Positions 44,598 to 62,939 of a DNA stretch of 64,000 nucleotides are shown piece after piece (the first letter of the stretch is position 1; every line of letters begins with the position of its first letter). The stretch is taken from positions 20,689 through 84,688 of the forward strand of contig JAAXWS010000012.1 in the NCBI GenBank assembly GCA_013334865.1, written 5' to 3'. The position numbers and the translations under genes were made by a program. The notes under the pieces were generated by a model that had not been told where the DNA came from, did no database searches, and saw only the letters and a list, made by a program, of their open reading frames with translations. This stretch comes from Chlorobiaceae bacterium. Its GTDB lineage: Bacteria; Bacteroidota; Chlorobiia; Chlorobiales; Chlorobiaceae.

Positions 44598-46682
44598 ATG
44601 ACCGCAGAGATCCGCAAGGCAGGTCATACCATAGACTACCCCGTCCCGATGTACAGCTATCGCCGCCGCTTCACCCGTGAGGCCGGCTTCGGGGGGATCG
44701 CCCTCGGGGGGTACCAGCCCATCCGGGTCGAGTCCATGACCAACACCCACACGATGGACACCGTGGCGACGGTCGAACAGTGCCGGCGCCTGTACGAAGC
44801 CGGATGCGAGATCATCCGCCTGACCGTGCCGACCGAGAAGGACGCCGGAAATCTCCGGAACATCCGGGACCAGCTGAGGCGTGACGGCATCAGCACCCCC
44901 CTGGTCGCCGATATCCACTTTTCGCCGAAGGCGGCCATGAAGGCCGTGGAATTCGTTGAGAACATCCGGGTCAACCCCGGCAACTATGCGACCGGCACAA
45001 AGTTCTCGAGTGACGATTACACCGAAGCCGAGTATCGGGCCGAACTTGAAAAGGTCAGGGAGGAGTTCACGCCGCTGGTCCGCAAAGCCAGGGATCTCGG
45101 CGTGTCGATGAGGATCGGCACCAACCACGGCTCGTTGTCGGACCGTATCGTCAGCCGTTTCGGCAACTCGCCGGAAGGGATGGTGGAAGCGGCGCTCGAG
45201 TTCGCGAGGATCTGCGAGGATGAGAACTACTTCGACCTGCTCTTCTCGATGAAGTCCTCGAACGTCAGGGTGATGATCCATGCCTACCGGCTGCTGGTCT
45301 CGAGGGCCGACGCCGAACTCCGCCACGCCTATCCGCTGCACCTCGGCGTTACCGAGGCGGGTGACGGCGACGAGGGGCGCATCAAGTCCGCGATGGGCAT
45401 CGGCGCGCTGCTCGAGGACGGGCTCGGCGACACCATCCGGGTCTCGCTTACCGAGGATCCGGTCAACGAGGTCCCGGTCGGCTTCGCCATCGTCAGGAAG
45501 TACAACGAACACCTCCAGGTCAAGGGGGACAAGGCTTACCTCAAGGTCAACCACGTGGTTGAACACGCCAGGCCGGTTTCAGGCCACGAAGCGATGCCGT
45601 TCGATCCTTACCGCTATGCACGGCGTCCGTGCCGCAGGTTCGAGGCCGGCGCAGAGCCGCTCGGCGGCGATGCCATGCCGAGGGTGGAGACCTCCGCCCG
45701 CACCTCGATCGCCGATCCCGATGCCCTCCGTGCCGAAATCATGGAACGGCTCGCACCGGAGCTGCCCGGGGACTCCATCCGTTCAGAGTTCGTCAACGTA
45801 GGCGTCGGCTGCGTTGAGGATCTTCCGGCGCTCCAGTCGCTGCTCGATTCCCTGGGCGGGCTGCGCGACCGTGTCGTCGCCTCCACTGCCGATACGGCGC
45901 TTTTTCCCCGGCTCCTGCCTCTCGTTTCGAGGGCCCGGCTCGACATCGTCGAGGGTGAAAGCCTCGGTACCGGCTTCATCGACGAGCTCGAGGAGGGAGG
46001 TGCGGCCATGGAGTTCAGCTTCATCCATGAGGATTCGTCCGTCCAGGTTCCCGCCGAGATTCTCTCCCGCATCGCGTCCAGGCTCATGCGCAAAGGGCTC
46101 TCCCGGTTTTTGCTTTCGGTCGTCTCGTCCCAGGGGCTTTTCGCCACCCGCAGGCTCGTGCTCGAGCTTTCGAAGGCCGGCCTCGACATCCCGGTGGTTG
46201 TGCGGTACCGTGACCGGGGCGGGGACCGCTCGGGCGTACTCATCGACAGCGCCGTCCAGTCGGGGACGCTTTTCTGCGACGGCATCGGCGACCTGGTCGC
46301 CATCGAGACCGGCCTGAAAGCGGAGGAGGAGGTCGGCCTCGCCTTCAACATCCTGCAGGCGGCCAGGGTGCGCATGTCAAAGACCGAGTTCATCTCCTGT
46401 CCCGGATGCGGCCGCACCTACTTCGAGCTCGAGAAGACCACAGCGCTCATCAAGCAGCGCGTCTCGCACCTCAAGGGCCTCAAGATCGGCATCATGGGCT
46501 GCATTGTCAATGGCCCGGGTGAGATGGCCGACGCCGATTTCGGCTATGTCGGTTCCGGGAAGGGGCGGGTCAGCCTCTACGTCGGCCGCGACTGCGTCGT
46601 GGAGAACATGCCGGAGGCCCAGGCCCTCGAGCGGCTCATCGAGCTGATCCGGCAGAACGGAAAATGGATGGAGCCGTCATGA
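44598..46682 (+). CDS. ispG: 4-hydroxy-3-methylbut-2-enyl-diphosphate synthase (long form)
   Basis: A 694-residue IspG, about 300 residues longer than the E. coli enzyme. The TIM barrel (IALGGYQPIRVESMTNTHTMD start, VADIHFSPKAA) is followed by a middle insert of roughly residues 350-590, the three-domain form of plants, Bacteroidetes and Chlorobi. The C-terminal [4Fe-4S] domain has Cys601, Cys604 and Cys635, with Glu642 (CIVNGPGE) as fourth ligand. It makes HMBPP from MEcPP in the MEP isoprenoid pathway, feeding bacteriochlorophyll tails, quinones and carotenoids. Its stop overlaps the start of the following SDR gene. Confidence 0.97.
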   Translation: MTAEIRKAGHTIDYPVPMYSYRRRFTREAGFGGIALGGYQPIRVESMTNTHTMDTVATVEQCRRLYEAGCEIIRLTVPTEKDAGNLRNIRDQLRRDGISTPLVADIHFSPKAAMKAVEFVENIRVNPGNYATGTKFSSDDYTEAEYRAELEKVREEFTPLVRKARDLGVSMRIGTNHGSLSDRIVSRFGNSPEGMVEAALEFARICEDENYFDLLFSMKSSNVRVMIHAYRLLVSRADAELRHAYPLHLGVTEAGDGDEGRIKSAMGIGALLEDGLGDTIRVSLTEDPVNEVPVGFAIVRKYNEHLQVKGDKAYLKVNHVVEHARPVSGHEAMPFDPYRYARRPCRRFEAGAEPLGGDAMPRVETSARTSIADPDALRAEIMERLAPELPGDSIRSEFVNVGVGCVEDLPALQSLLDSLGGLRDRVVASTADTALFPRLLPLVSRARLDIVEGESLGTGFIDELEEGGAAMEFSFIHEDSSVQVPAEILSRIASRLMRKGLSRFLLSVVSSQGLFATRRLVLELSKAGLDIPVVVRYRDRGGDRSGVLIDSAVQSGTLFCDGIGDLVAIETGLKAEEEVGLAFNILQAARVRMSKTEFISCPGCGRTYFELEKTTALIKQRVSHLKGLKIGIMGCIVNGPGEMADADFGYVGSGKGRVSLYVGRDCVVENMPEAQALERLIELIRQNGKWMEPS

Positions 46683-47470
46683 AACGTTACACACTCATCA
46701 CCGGTGCCTCGACGGGCATCGGCAGGCACCTTGCCGTCGATTTCGCCGCTTCGGGCGACAACCTCGTGCTGGTGGCAAGGTCGGGGGGAAAGCTTGAAGA
46801 ACTCGCCGTGGAGCTTCGCTCCAGGCATGGCGTCGAGGTGCTCGTCTGCCAGCAGGACCTTGGCCGGCCCGATGCCCCTTCGAAGGTCCTGGACTTCTGT
46901 GCCGGCGCGGGGCTCGAGATCGACCGGCTGGTCAACTGCGCAGGATTTTCGGTCGCCGGCGATTTTGCGAACATGCCCGAGGGAGAGCTCTACCAGATGG
47001 CCATGGTCAATATGGTCTCCCTGGCCGCGATGACACGCCTCTTTCTGCCCGGCATGGTCAGCCGTCGCCGGGGGGCCGTGGTGAACATCGCCTCCCTGGC
47101 AGCCTTCCAGGGCGTCCCCGGCATGGCCTACTATTCGGGGACCAAAGCCTTCGTGGTCAGGCTTACCGAGGGGCTCACCAGCGAGCTCCGGGGAACCGGG
47201 GTGCGCATTTTCGCCGTCTGTCCCGGATTCATCGACACTGATGGATTCTACGACAGGGCAGGGCACGACCGGAGCCGGATCGTCACGCCGATTTCAAGCC
47301 CCTCCGTCGTTGTCCGTGCGGTGCGGCGTGGGCTCGATTCGGGGGAGATCGCGGTGATGCCGACCCTGTTCGACCGGCTGATGGTCTTCACCCAGCGACT
47401 GATGCCGCGTCGTCTGGTGGTCATGCTTGCGGGCTTTTTTGCCGGGGCGGAGGAAAAAAAACGAAGCTGA
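46679..47470 (+). CDS. Short-chain dehydrogenase/reductase
   Basis: A 263-residue classical SDR. The cofactor motif TGASTGIG is at residues 8-15, NCAGF is the family NAG motif, and the catalytic triad appears as Ser (VNIASLA) with YxxxK at Tyr152-Lys156. The acidic/basic pattern after the second strand (LVARSGGKLEEL) favours NADP(H). The C-terminal FFAGAEEKKRS region contains a weak hydrophobic stretch. Translational coupling with ispG (ATGA) hints at a linked role in isoprenoid or lipid metabolism, but SDR substrates cannot be read from sequence alone. An ATG at 46664 would add five residues. Confidence 0.85.
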   Translation: MKRYTLITGASTGIGRHLAVDFAASGDNLVLVARSGGKLEELAVELRSRHGVEVLVCQQDLGRPDAPSKVLDFCAGAGLEIDRLVNCAGFSVAGDFANMPEGELYQMAMVNMVSLAAMTRLFLPGMVSRRRGAVVNIASLAAFQGVPGMAYYSGTKAFVVRLTEGLTSELRGTGVRIFAVCPGFIDTDGFYDRAGHDRSRIVTPISSPSVVVRAVRRGLDSGEIAVMPTLFDRLMVFTQRLMPRRLVVMLAGFFAGAEEKKRS

Positions 47471-47491
47471 CGGAATAAATGCATTTTTTCT

Positions 47492-47527
47492 TTGCATTTT
47501 TTGGGCTGGAAATTATATTACCAGCCC
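47492..47527 (+). promoter_or_regulatory. Promoter of the tRNA cluster with overlapping hairpin
   Basis: TTGCAT (47492-47497) and TATATT (47514-47519) are separated by 16 bases, placing a start near 47526, about 37 bases before tRNA-Thr. The same stretch holds GGGCTGG/CCAGCCC (47503-47509, 47521-47527) followed by TGTATTTTT, which could terminate transcripts arriving from ispG-SDR. Confidence 0.55.
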
Positions 47528-47562
47528 TGTATTTTTATGGGCTGTTGGTGTAACTCGGTTCT

Positions 47563-47635
47563 GCTGGTGTAGCTCAATTGGTAGAGCAGCTGATTTGTAA
47601 TCAGCAGGTTGCGGGTTCGAGTCCCATCGCCAGCT
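47563..47635 (+). tRNA. tRNA-Thr (TGT anticodon)
   Basis: Acceptor GCTGGTG/CGCCAGC, D stem GCTC/GAGC, anticodon stem CTGAT/ATCAG with TTGTA (anticodon TGT), variable loop AGGTT, discriminator T. The T stem GCGGG/CCCAT has a C-A mismatch and a G-T pair next to it; otherwise a normal cloverleaf. No encoded CCA. Confidence 0.93.
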
Positions 47636-47650
47636 CGCAGGAGGATGCCT

Positions 47651-47733
47651 GGGTAGGTAGCGAAGCGGTCAAACGCAGCAGACTGTAAATCTGTCGACAT
47701 ATGTCTTCGGAGGTTCGAATCCTTCCCTACCCA
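47651..47733 (+). tRNA. tRNA-Tyr (GTA anticodon)
   Basis: An 83-base class II tRNA: acceptor GGGTAGG/CCTACCC, anticodon stem GCAGA/TCTGT around CTGTAAA (anticodon GTA), a long variable arm (CGACATATGTCTTCG region), T stem GGAGG/CCTTC with a wobble, discriminator A. Confidence 0.95.
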
Positions 47734-47752
47734 CACCGGTTCGCCGGTACAA

Positions 47753-47825
<73 letters not shown>

Positions 47826-47845
47826 CCGGTTCATGGAGTGGTCAT

Positions 47846-47918
47846 ACGTCAGTAGCTCAATTGGTAGAGCAGCGGTCTCCAAAACCGCAGGTTGGGGGTT
47901 CGAGTCCCTCCTGACGTG
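47846..47918 (+). tRNA. tRNA-Trp (CCA anticodon)
   Basis: Acceptor ACGTCAG/CTGACGT, D stem GCTC/GAGC, anticodon stem GCGGT/ACCGC around CTCCAAA (anticodon CCA), T arm GGGGG-TTCGAGT-CCCTC, discriminator G, the expected base for tryptophan. It lies 52 bases before secE. Confidence 0.96.
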
Positions 47919-47970
47919 CACACGATCTGCATTCACGTGCCGTTCACGATCTTTACCTTGTCGCTCAATC

Positions 47971-48162
47971 ATGAAGAAATACACGGATATAGCAGAAAAG
48001 TACTATCGTGACGTCGTCGGCGAGATGCGCAAGGTCTCGTGGCCGACCAAGGATGAGGTCAAGGATATGACGGTCGTCGTCCTGACGGTTTCGGGCATTC
48101 TTGCCCTCTTCACGTTTGCGGTCGACTGGGCGATCAATGCGGTGATGGGGCAGATATTGTAA
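47971..48162 (+). CDS. secE: Preprotein translocase subunit SecE
   Basis: A 63-residue minimal SecE with one transmembrane helix (VVVLTVSGILALFTFAVDWAI). The conserved amphipathic segment YYRDVVGEMRKVSWPTKDEV before it clamps the SecY channel. The ATG at 47971 is chosen; the longer open frame runs back through tRNA-Trp and is not coding. It heads the secE-nusG-rplKAJL-rpoBC transcription/translation block. Confidence 0.96.
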   Translation: MKKYTDIAEKYYRDVVGEMRKVSWPTKDEVKDMTVVVLTVSGILALFTFAVDWAINAVMGQIL

Positions 48163-48185
48163 GAATTAGGATTCGAGGTTACGTG

Positions 48186-48761
48186 ATGAGCGTCAAAAAA
48201 AAGGTGACAGCAGAGCAGCAGCCCCCGCAGATCCACTGGTATGCCCTCAGGATCTATTCCGGACATGAGCGCAAGGTCAAGGAGGGGATCGAGCTGGAGG
48301 TCGAACGCCAGGGTCTTGCCGAAAAGATCAAGCAGGTCTACATTCCCTACGAGCGTTTCGTCGAGGTGAAGAACGGCAAGAAGCGCAGCCTCACCAAGAA
48401 TGCATTCCCCGGTTACGTGCTGCTCGAGGCGATCCTCGACAAGCAGACCCGGAACCTGATCCTGGATATTCCGTCGGTCATGGGTTTCCTTGGCGTCGAC
48501 GACAACCCGACCCCGCTCCGCCCGGACGAGGTCGAGAAGATCCTCCTGCCGGAAGGCGCGATCGAGCACCGTTCGGTGGTCGAGGCCCCGTTCAGCGTCG
48601 GGGATTCGGTCAAGGTCATCGACGGCCCCTTCAGCTCGCTTACCGGCATCGTCCACGAGGTCTGCACCGAGCGCATGAAGGTCAAGGTGATGATCAGCTT
48701 CTTCGGAAGGAGCACGCCGACCGAGCTGGACTTCTCCCAGGTCAAATCAGTTTCACAATAA
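48186..48761 (+). CDS. nusG: Transcription termination/antitermination factor NusG
   Basis: A 191-residue NusG. The NGN domain (HWYALRIYSGHERKVKEGIE to AFPGYVLLEAILD) binds the RNA polymerase clamp. The C-terminal KOW domain (FSVGDSVKVIDGPFSSLTGIVHEV) contacts Rho or ribosomal protein S10. The ATG at 48186 is used; a GTG three bases earlier is possible. It is 23 bases after secE. Confidence 0.97.
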   Translation: MSVKKKVTAEQQPPQIHWYALRIYSGHERKVKEGIELEVERQGLAEKIKQVYIPYERFVEVKNGKKRSLTKNAFPGYVLLEAILDKQTRNLILDIPSVMGFLGVDDNPTPLRPDEVEKILLPEGAIEHRSVVEAPFSVGDSVKVIDGPFSSLTGIVHEVCTERMKVKVMISFFGRSTPTELDFSQVKSVSQ

Positions 48762-48805
48762 GAGTATCAAGTTTTCTTCAAGCTGCTGAATAGAGAGAGA
48801 GTACT

Positions 48806-49231
48806 ATGGCAAAAAAGGTTGTTGGGTTCATCAAGCTGCAGATCCCTGCAGGAGGCGCAAATCCGGCTCCTCCGGTCGGTCCGGCACTCGGTCAGAAGGG
48901 TGTCAACATCATGGAGTTCTGCAAGCAGTTCAACGCCAAGACCCAGTCCGAGGCTGGAATGATCACGCCGGTCGTGATCACGGTCTACTCTGACAAGTCG
49001 TTCACCTTCGTCACCAAGACCCCTCCGGCCGCAGTGCTCCTCCTGAAGGAAGCCGGCCTGCCGAAAGGTTCCGGCGAGCCGAACAAGACCAAGGTCGGTA
49101 CCGTCACCGCCGAGCAGGTCCGCAAGATCGCCGAGCTGAAGAAGCCCGACCTGAACTCGGTCGACATCGAAGGCGCCATGGAGATGGTCAGGGGTACGGC
49201 ACGAAGCATGGGCATCGTCGTCGAGGACTGA
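48806..49231 (+). CDS. rplK: 50S ribosomal protein L11
   Basis: A 141-residue L11. The proline-rich N-terminal domain ([35 protein letters not shown]) and the 23S GTPase-centre-binding C-terminal domain ([40 protein letters not shown]) are complete. L11 is the factor-binding stalk base and is needed for RelA activation in other bacteria. A GAGAGAG-type purine-rich stretch precedes the start codon. Confidence 0.98.
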   Translation: MAKKVVGFIKLQIPAGGANPAPPVGPALGQKGVNIMEFCKQFNAKTQSEAGMITPVVITVYSDKSFTFVTKTPPAAVLLLKEAGLPKGSGEPNKTKVGTVTAEQVRKIAELKKPDLNSVDIEGAMEMVRGTARSMGIVVED

Positions 49232-49294
49232 CCGACAGGATTTTTTTCTATCGTGGGAGGCCTGACAAGCCGCTATGATAACCACTAACACAAC

Positions 49295-49990
49295 ATGTCA
49301 ATGGCTGGAAAGAACTACAAGGGCGCTTGCGCCAAGGTGAACCGCATGCAGGAGTACGAGCTTGCGGAAGCCGTCGAGAAAGTAAAAGAGATCACCACCG
49401 CAAAATTCGACGCGACGGTCGACATCGCCATGAAGCTCGGCGTCGATCCCCGTCACGCCGACCAGGTCGTCCGCGGCACGGTCATGCTGCCGCACGGTAC
49501 CGGCAAGACCGTCTCCGTGCTGGTCATCTGCAAGGAGACCAAGGTCGAAGAGGCACGCGAAGCCGGCGCCGATTTCGTCGGATTCGAGGAGTACATCGAG
49601 AAGATCCAGGGCGGCTGGACCGGCGTCGACGTGATCGTCGCCACCCCGGACGTCATGGGCCAGCTCGGCAAGGTTGCCAAGATCCTCGGCCCACGCGGCC
49701 TCATGCCGAACCCGAAGTCGGGCACGGTCACCATGGACGTCGCCAAGGCCGTCAAGGAGGTCAAGGCCGGCAAGATCGAGTTCAGGGTTGACAAGGCAGG
49801 CAACATCCATGCGCCGGTAGGCAAGATTTCGTTCGACACCGACAAGCTGGTCGGTAACATCACCAGCTTCATCAAAGAGGTCGTTCGCCTGAAGCCTTCG
49901 GCTGCAAAAGGCCAGTACGTCCAGGGTATCACGGTGTCGAGCACCATGTCCCCGGGCGTGAAAGTGAAAAAGGAAAAATTTGTTGCCTAA
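49295..49990 (+). CDS. rplA: 50S ribosomal protein L1
   Basis: A 231-residue L1 with the two-domain pattern ([36 protein letters not shown]) and the [30 protein letters not shown] signature. It binds the L1 stalk of 23S rRNA and represses the L11 operon in E. coli. An ATG at 49301 (MAGKNYKG) is an equally good start. No sequence resembling the L1 repressor site was confidently recognised near rplK. Confidence 0.98.
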   Translation: MSMAGKNYKGACAKVNRMQEYELAEAVEKVKEITTAKFDATVDIAMKLGVDPRHADQVVRGTVMLPHGTGKTVSVLVICKETKVEEAREAGADFVGFEEYIEKIQGGWTGVDVIVATPDVMGQLGKVAKILGPRGLMPNPKSGTVTMDVAKAVKEVKAGKIEFRVDKAGNIHAPVGKISFDTDKLVGNITSFIKEVVRLKPSAAKGQYVQGITVSSTMSPGVKVKKEKFVA

Positions 49991-50011
49991 CATTAAAGGT
50001 TTGAGATCGAT

Positions 50012-50533
50012 ATGATGAAGCGTGATAAAAAAGAGCAGATAGCCCAGGAGATCGCCGGCAAGATCGAGCGCTCGCAGGGCCTCTATTTCACCGAGTTCCA
50101 GGGCCTCGACGTCAAGAAGATGGCTGCGCTCCGCAACGAGTTCCGCCAGGCAGGCATCGAATACAAGGTGGTCAAGAACACCCTGATCAAAAAGGCGCTG
50201 AAGAACGTCGCCGACGCCGACAGGCTGGCCTCCGGCCTGAAGAACACCACCGCCGTCGCCTTTGGCTACGACGACCCGGTCGCACCGGCAAAGATCATCA
50301 AGAAGTTCAGCAAGGACAACGAAGCGCTGAAGTTCAAGATGGCCACCATCGACGGTGTCGTGTTCGGTGCCGATGCGCTGCCGCAGCTCTCCGAGATGCT
50401 CAGCAAGACCGAGAACATCGGTCGCGCCGCTGGCCTGATCAATAGTGTCATCAGCTCCGTCCCGATGGTCATGAACGCTGTGATGAGGAACCTCGTCTCG
50501 GTGATCGACCAGGTCGGAAAGCTCGAGAAATAA
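50012..50533 (+). CDS. rplJ: 50S ribosomal protein L10
   Basis: A 173-residue L10, the base of the L7/L12 stalk. The N-terminal KKEQIAQEIAGKIERSQGLYFTEFQGL and FRQAGIEYKVVKNTLIKKAL match the rRNA-binding domain. The C-terminal helix that carries L12 dimers (VMNAVMRNLVSVIDQVGKLEK) is present. It may start at the ATG at 50015. Only 21 bases separate it from rplA, so there is no room for the long L10 leader found in E. coli. Confidence 0.97.
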   Translation: MMKRDKKEQIAQEIAGKIERSQGLYFTEFQGLDVKKMAALRNEFRQAGIEYKVVKNTLIKKALKNVADADRLASGLKNTTAVAFGYDDPVAPAKIIKKFSKDNEALKFKMATIDGVVFGADALPQLSEMLSKTENIGRAAGLINSVISSVPMVMNAVMRNLVSVIDQVGKLEK

Positions 50534-50587
50534 ACGATTTACGCACTCAAAGCTTCTATATTTTCAATTAAACACAGAGAGGAAATA

Positions 50588-50968
50588 ATGTCATCTATTG
50601 CAAACCTTGTAGAAGAGATTGGTAAGCTTACCCTTACTGAAGCTTCCGAGTTGGTGAAAGCCCTTGAAGAGAAGTTCGGTGTGAGTGCCGCACCTGCAGT
50701 TTTCGCCGGTGCCGTTGCCGCTGCTCCTGCAGGCGAAGCCGCCGCAGTCGAAGAGAAGACCGAGTTCGACGTGGTCCTGAAGTCCGGCGGTGCCAACAAG
50801 ATCAACGTCATCAAGGTTGTCCGCGCCATCACCGGCCTGGGCCTGAAGGAAGCCAAGGACCTGGTCGACGGTGCTCCGAAGACCGTGAAGGAAGCCGTCT
50901 CCAAGGACGAGGCCGAGAAGATCTCCAAAGAGCTCAAGGAAGCAGGCGCTGAAGTCGAGCTGAAGTGA
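50588..50968 (+). CDS. rplL: 50S ribosomal protein L7/L12
   Basis: A 126-residue L7/L12. The N-terminal dimerisation helices ([29 protein letters not shown]) are joined by an Ala-rich hinge ([20 protein letters not shown]) to the factor-binding C-terminal domain ([40 protein letters not shown]). AGAGAGGAAAT provides the ribosome-binding site. It is followed by a hairpin before rpoB. Confidence 0.98.
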   Translation: MSSIANLVEEIGKLTLTEASELVKALEEKFGVSAAPAVFAGAVAAAPAGEAAAVEEKTEFDVVLKSGGANKINVIKVVRAITGLGLKEAKDLVDGAPKTVKEAVSKDEAEKISKELKEAGAEVELK

Positions 50969-50994
50969 TCTTTGCCAAGGCAAAAAAAGCTGAC

Positions 50995-51023
50995 AAGCTC
51001 CGTCTCGATCAGGGACGGAGCTT
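50995..51023 (+). terminator. rplL-rpoB intergenic hairpin (attenuator-type)
   Basis: AAGCTCCGTC (50995-51004) and GACGGAGCTT (51014-51023) form a 10-bp stem followed by TGTCCGTTTG, with only scattered Ts. A partial terminator here is known in other bacteria and lowers rpoBC expression relative to the ribosomal proteins. Confidence 0.75.
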
Positions 51024-51177
51024 TGTCCGTTTGTGGAAATAAACTCCGATATCGTCCGGGCCGGCGCAAGGCCGAAGTCCGGAAATCCGCTCCGGTAAAG
51101 GGTATTTACGGATCCTTGTAAAGACGTAAACTGTTAAGTACTCCCTGCAATTGACTAAAAGCGAGGTGCATGTGAAA

Positions 51178-55083
<3,906 letters not shown>

Positions 55084-55176
55084 GGCGTCTAGAACGTAAG
55101 AGACCTGACCGTTAAGCATTGTGTGAATATTATCGATTATCGGCTTTTCAAGGCTGTATAAACTGAGACAACGACT

Positions 55177-59655
<4,479 letters not shown>

Positions 59656-59670
59656 GGCTTGAGAAAGAGC

Positions 59671-59715
59671 CAGCAACAGAAAAGCCGCCTCACAAGGGCG
59701 GCTTTTCTGTTGCTG
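59671..59715 (+). terminator. Terminator of the rpoBC operon
   Basis: CAGCAACAGAAAAGCCGCC (59671-59689) and its exact complement (59697-59715) form a 19-bp stem with a 7-base loop. The internal TTTT (59703-59706) gives the U-run of the core GGCGGCTTTT terminator. Confidence 0.93.
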
Positions 59716-59756
59716 AAATAGCAAGGACAGAAGGGTAAAGATTCTTCACATTGTTG

Positions 59757-59792
59757 TCCCTGCAGTCCCTGATGTCCTTTCAGTCCTTTTCT
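59757..59792. repeat. Nonamer array GTCCnnnnn
   Basis: GTCCCTGCA, GTCCCTGAT, GTCCTTTCA, GTCCTTTTC lie in perfect 9-base register between the rpoC and accC terminators. Confidence 0.75.
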
Positions 59793-59796
59793 TACA

Positions 59797-59829
59797 ACAC
59801 AAAAGGCTGCCGATGGCAGCCTTTTGTGT
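59797..59829 (-). terminator. Terminator of efp-accB-accC
   Basis: ACACAAAAGGCTGCC (59797-59811) and GGCAGCCTTTTGTGT (59815-59829) form a 15-bp perfect stem with loop GAT. On the minus strand the right half ends in the TTTTGTGT run. It lies 20 bases past the accC stop. Confidence 0.9.
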
Positions 59830-59849
59830 GAAACAGGGTTCTTGCAACC

Positions 59850-61193
<1,344 letters not shown>

Positions 61194-61211
61194 GGTTTGT
61201 TGCGGTTGAGG

Positions 61212-61676
61212 TTATGGCTTGACTCGGAACAGTACCTGGTTGTACTCGACAGGCTGGCCGTTTTCGACAAGGACGTCCACGACGGTGCCGGAGACTTCGG
61301 CCTCGATCTCGTTCATCAGCTTCATGGCCTCGATGATGCAGAGGACATCGCCCGACTTGATCTTGTCGCCAGGGCTCACGAAAGCAGGTGAATCCGGAGA
61401 GGGGGCGGAATAGAAGGTGCCGACGATCGGCGAACGAACTTCAAGGAGGTCCGATGCCGGTGCGGAAGCCGGGGCGGCCGCAGGCTGTGCCGGTGCCGCT
61501 GGGGCCTGTACGGCTGCCGGTGCGGCCGGTGCCGCCGCCACTGGCTGGCTGACGAGCTGGACTTTGCTGCTGCTCCTGCGCAGGGTGATTTCCGATTCGC
61601 CCTCTTTGATGATCACTTCATCGAGACCCGATGCACTGATGATCTCGACAAGATGCTGGATTTCCTTGAGGTTCAT
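61212..61676 (-). CDS. accB: Acetyl-CoA carboxylase biotin carboxyl carrier protein
   Basis: A 154-residue BCCP. The biotinylated lysine is Lys119 in [11 protein letters not shown]. Residues 42-75 are an Ala/Pro linker ([21 protein letters not shown]) that gives the carrier domain its swing. The N-terminal helix [20 protein letters not shown] docks to the carboxylase. It lies between efp and accC. Confidence 0.97.
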   Translation of the reverse strand: MNLKEIQHLVEIISASGLDEVIIKEGESEITLRRSSSKVQLVSQPVAAAPAAPAAVQAPAAPAQPAAAPASAPASDLLEVRSPIVGTFYSAPSPDSPAFVSPGDKIKSGDVLCIIEAMKLMNEIEAEVSGTVVDVLVENGQPVEYNQVLFRVKP

Positions 61677-61731
61677 GTTTGTCTTCTTAAATGTTAAGCG
61701 CGTGTTACTGAAACTGAACGATGAAAAATAA

Positions 61732-62298
61732 TCACTTTTTGACTCTCTCCATATACTCTCCGCTCCGGGTGTCGATGCGGACGATGCTGCCGGTCTGGAT
61801 GAACATGGGGACGTTCACCTCGGCGCCGCCCTCGACGATGGCGGGCTTTGTGCCGCTGGTGGCGCGGTCGTCCTTGCTGGCCGGGCTTGTTTCGATGACT
61901 TCCAGTTCGACGAAGGTCGGAAGCTCGACCTCGAGGATGGAGCCGTCGTCGGCGAAGACGATGTCGACGTTGATGCCGTCCTTGACGAAGCGCGCGGCCG
62001 ACCCGAGAGCCACTTCCGGAACGTTGATCTGGTCGAAGGTGTCGTTGTCCATCATGACATAGTCGTTGCCGTCGCGGTAGAGGTACTGGTATTTCTTCCT
62101 CTCGGTGACGATCACGTCGACCTGTTCGCTCGAGCTGAACCGGTACTCGACGTTGCGTCCGGTCTTGAGGTTTTTCATGCTGGCCTGGTAGAAGGCGCGG
62201 AGGTTGCCCGGGGTGCGGTGCACAAGGCTTTCGATGCTGTGGGGCACGCCATTCCAGCGGATGATGGCGCCTCTTGAAACGTTGCTGATAGAAACCAT
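61732..62298 (-). CDS. efp: Elongation factor P
   Basis: A 188-residue three-domain EF-P that relieves ribosome stalling at polyproline. The first domain opens [27 protein letters not shown]. The loop that reaches the peptidyl-transferase centre reads PGNLRAF (30-36) instead of the PGKGQAF of E. coli, so the lysine that is normally beta-lysylated is Asn32, with an arginine (Arg34) two residues on. The C-terminal signature [36 protein letters not shown] is intact. It is the first gene of efp-accB-accC with a promoter at 62370-62398. PscB's proline-rich tail is an obvious local client. Confidence 0.96.
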   Translation of the reverse strand: MVSISNVSRGAIIRWNGVPHSIESLVHRTPGNLRAFYQASMKNLKTGRNVEYRFSSSEQVDVIVTERKKYQYLYRDGNDYVMMDNDTFDQINVPEVALGSAARFVKDGINVDIVFADDGSILEVELPTFVELEVIETSPASKDDRATSGTKPAIVEGGAEVNVPMFIQTGSIVRIDTRSGEYMERVKK

Positions 62299-62369
62299 GG
62301 GTGATCTTGTCGGATGGGCGATAAAGGGATGCTAGCCGTTTGATCGATATTGAAAAATAAAAGAACCTG

Positions 62370-62398
62370 AATATAATACAGCCGGTTCTGAATACCAA
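62370..62398 (-). promoter_or_regulatory. Sigma-70-type promoter of efp-accB-accC
   Basis: On the minus strand TTGGTA (62398-62393) and TATATT (62375-62370) are separated by 17 bases, placing a start near 62363, about 65 bases before the efp ATG. Confidence 0.65.
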
Positions 62399-62529
62399 TG
62401 ACGTGCTGTAAGCCGCGACAGTACTGCATAAAAACAAATTGGATGTTTGTGGCGCAGTCTTTAAATTGATTTATAGTAGTTCCAAGAATCAGGCAATCTG
62501 TTTTTCCTCCAATCAAAAAAATACTTCCT

Positions 62530-62805
62530 ATGTCGAAAGCAGAGTTAGTAGAGAAAATCGCCTCGCAGGCCGGGTTGACGAAAGCCGATGCCGAACGTGC
62601 CGTCAATGCCTTCATCAATGTCGTGACCTCGACGCTGAAGGGAGGAGACGATGTGACCCTCGTTGGTTTCGGTACCTTCACCACCGGTGACAGGGCTGCC
62701 CGTCAGGGCCGTAACCCGCAGACCGGCAAGACGATCACCATTGCTGCGAAGAAAGTGGTCAAGTTCAAGCCAGGCAAAGCACTCAAGGACGAAGTCGGCG
62801 GCTGA
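62530..62805 (+). CDS. hup: DNA-binding protein HU
   Basis: A 91-residue HU/IHF-family nucleoid protein. The N-terminal helices ([32 protein letters not shown]) and the [28 protein letters not shown] arm with the RNP tip are standard. The [13 protein letters not shown] end closes the fold. It is monocistronic, preceded by an AT-rich promoter region and followed by a terminator. HU rather than IHF is inferred from the arm sequence. Confidence 0.96.
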   Translation: MSKAELVEKIASQAGLTKADAERAVNAFINVVTSTLKGGDDVTLVGFGTFTTGDRAARQGRNPQTGKTITIAAKKVVKFKPGKALKDEVGG

Positions 62806-62842
62806 AACTTCCGTTCACGGAAATAGCATTCGATTTGTCAAA

Positions 62843-62879
62843 GTCCATCTTCGCAGCTGCGTTGATGGACTTTTTTTTT
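62843..62879 (+). terminator. Terminator of hup
   Basis: GTCCATC (62843-62849) pairs with GATGGAC (62864-62870), with the self-complementary CGCAGCTGCG inside the loop extending the fold. A T9 run follows at once. Confidence 0.9.
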
Positions 62880-62939
62880 ATAATAGGTGGTTACAGCAAC
62901 GATCGGAACCTGTTTTAGATCTATTAAAACGCCCTGAAC

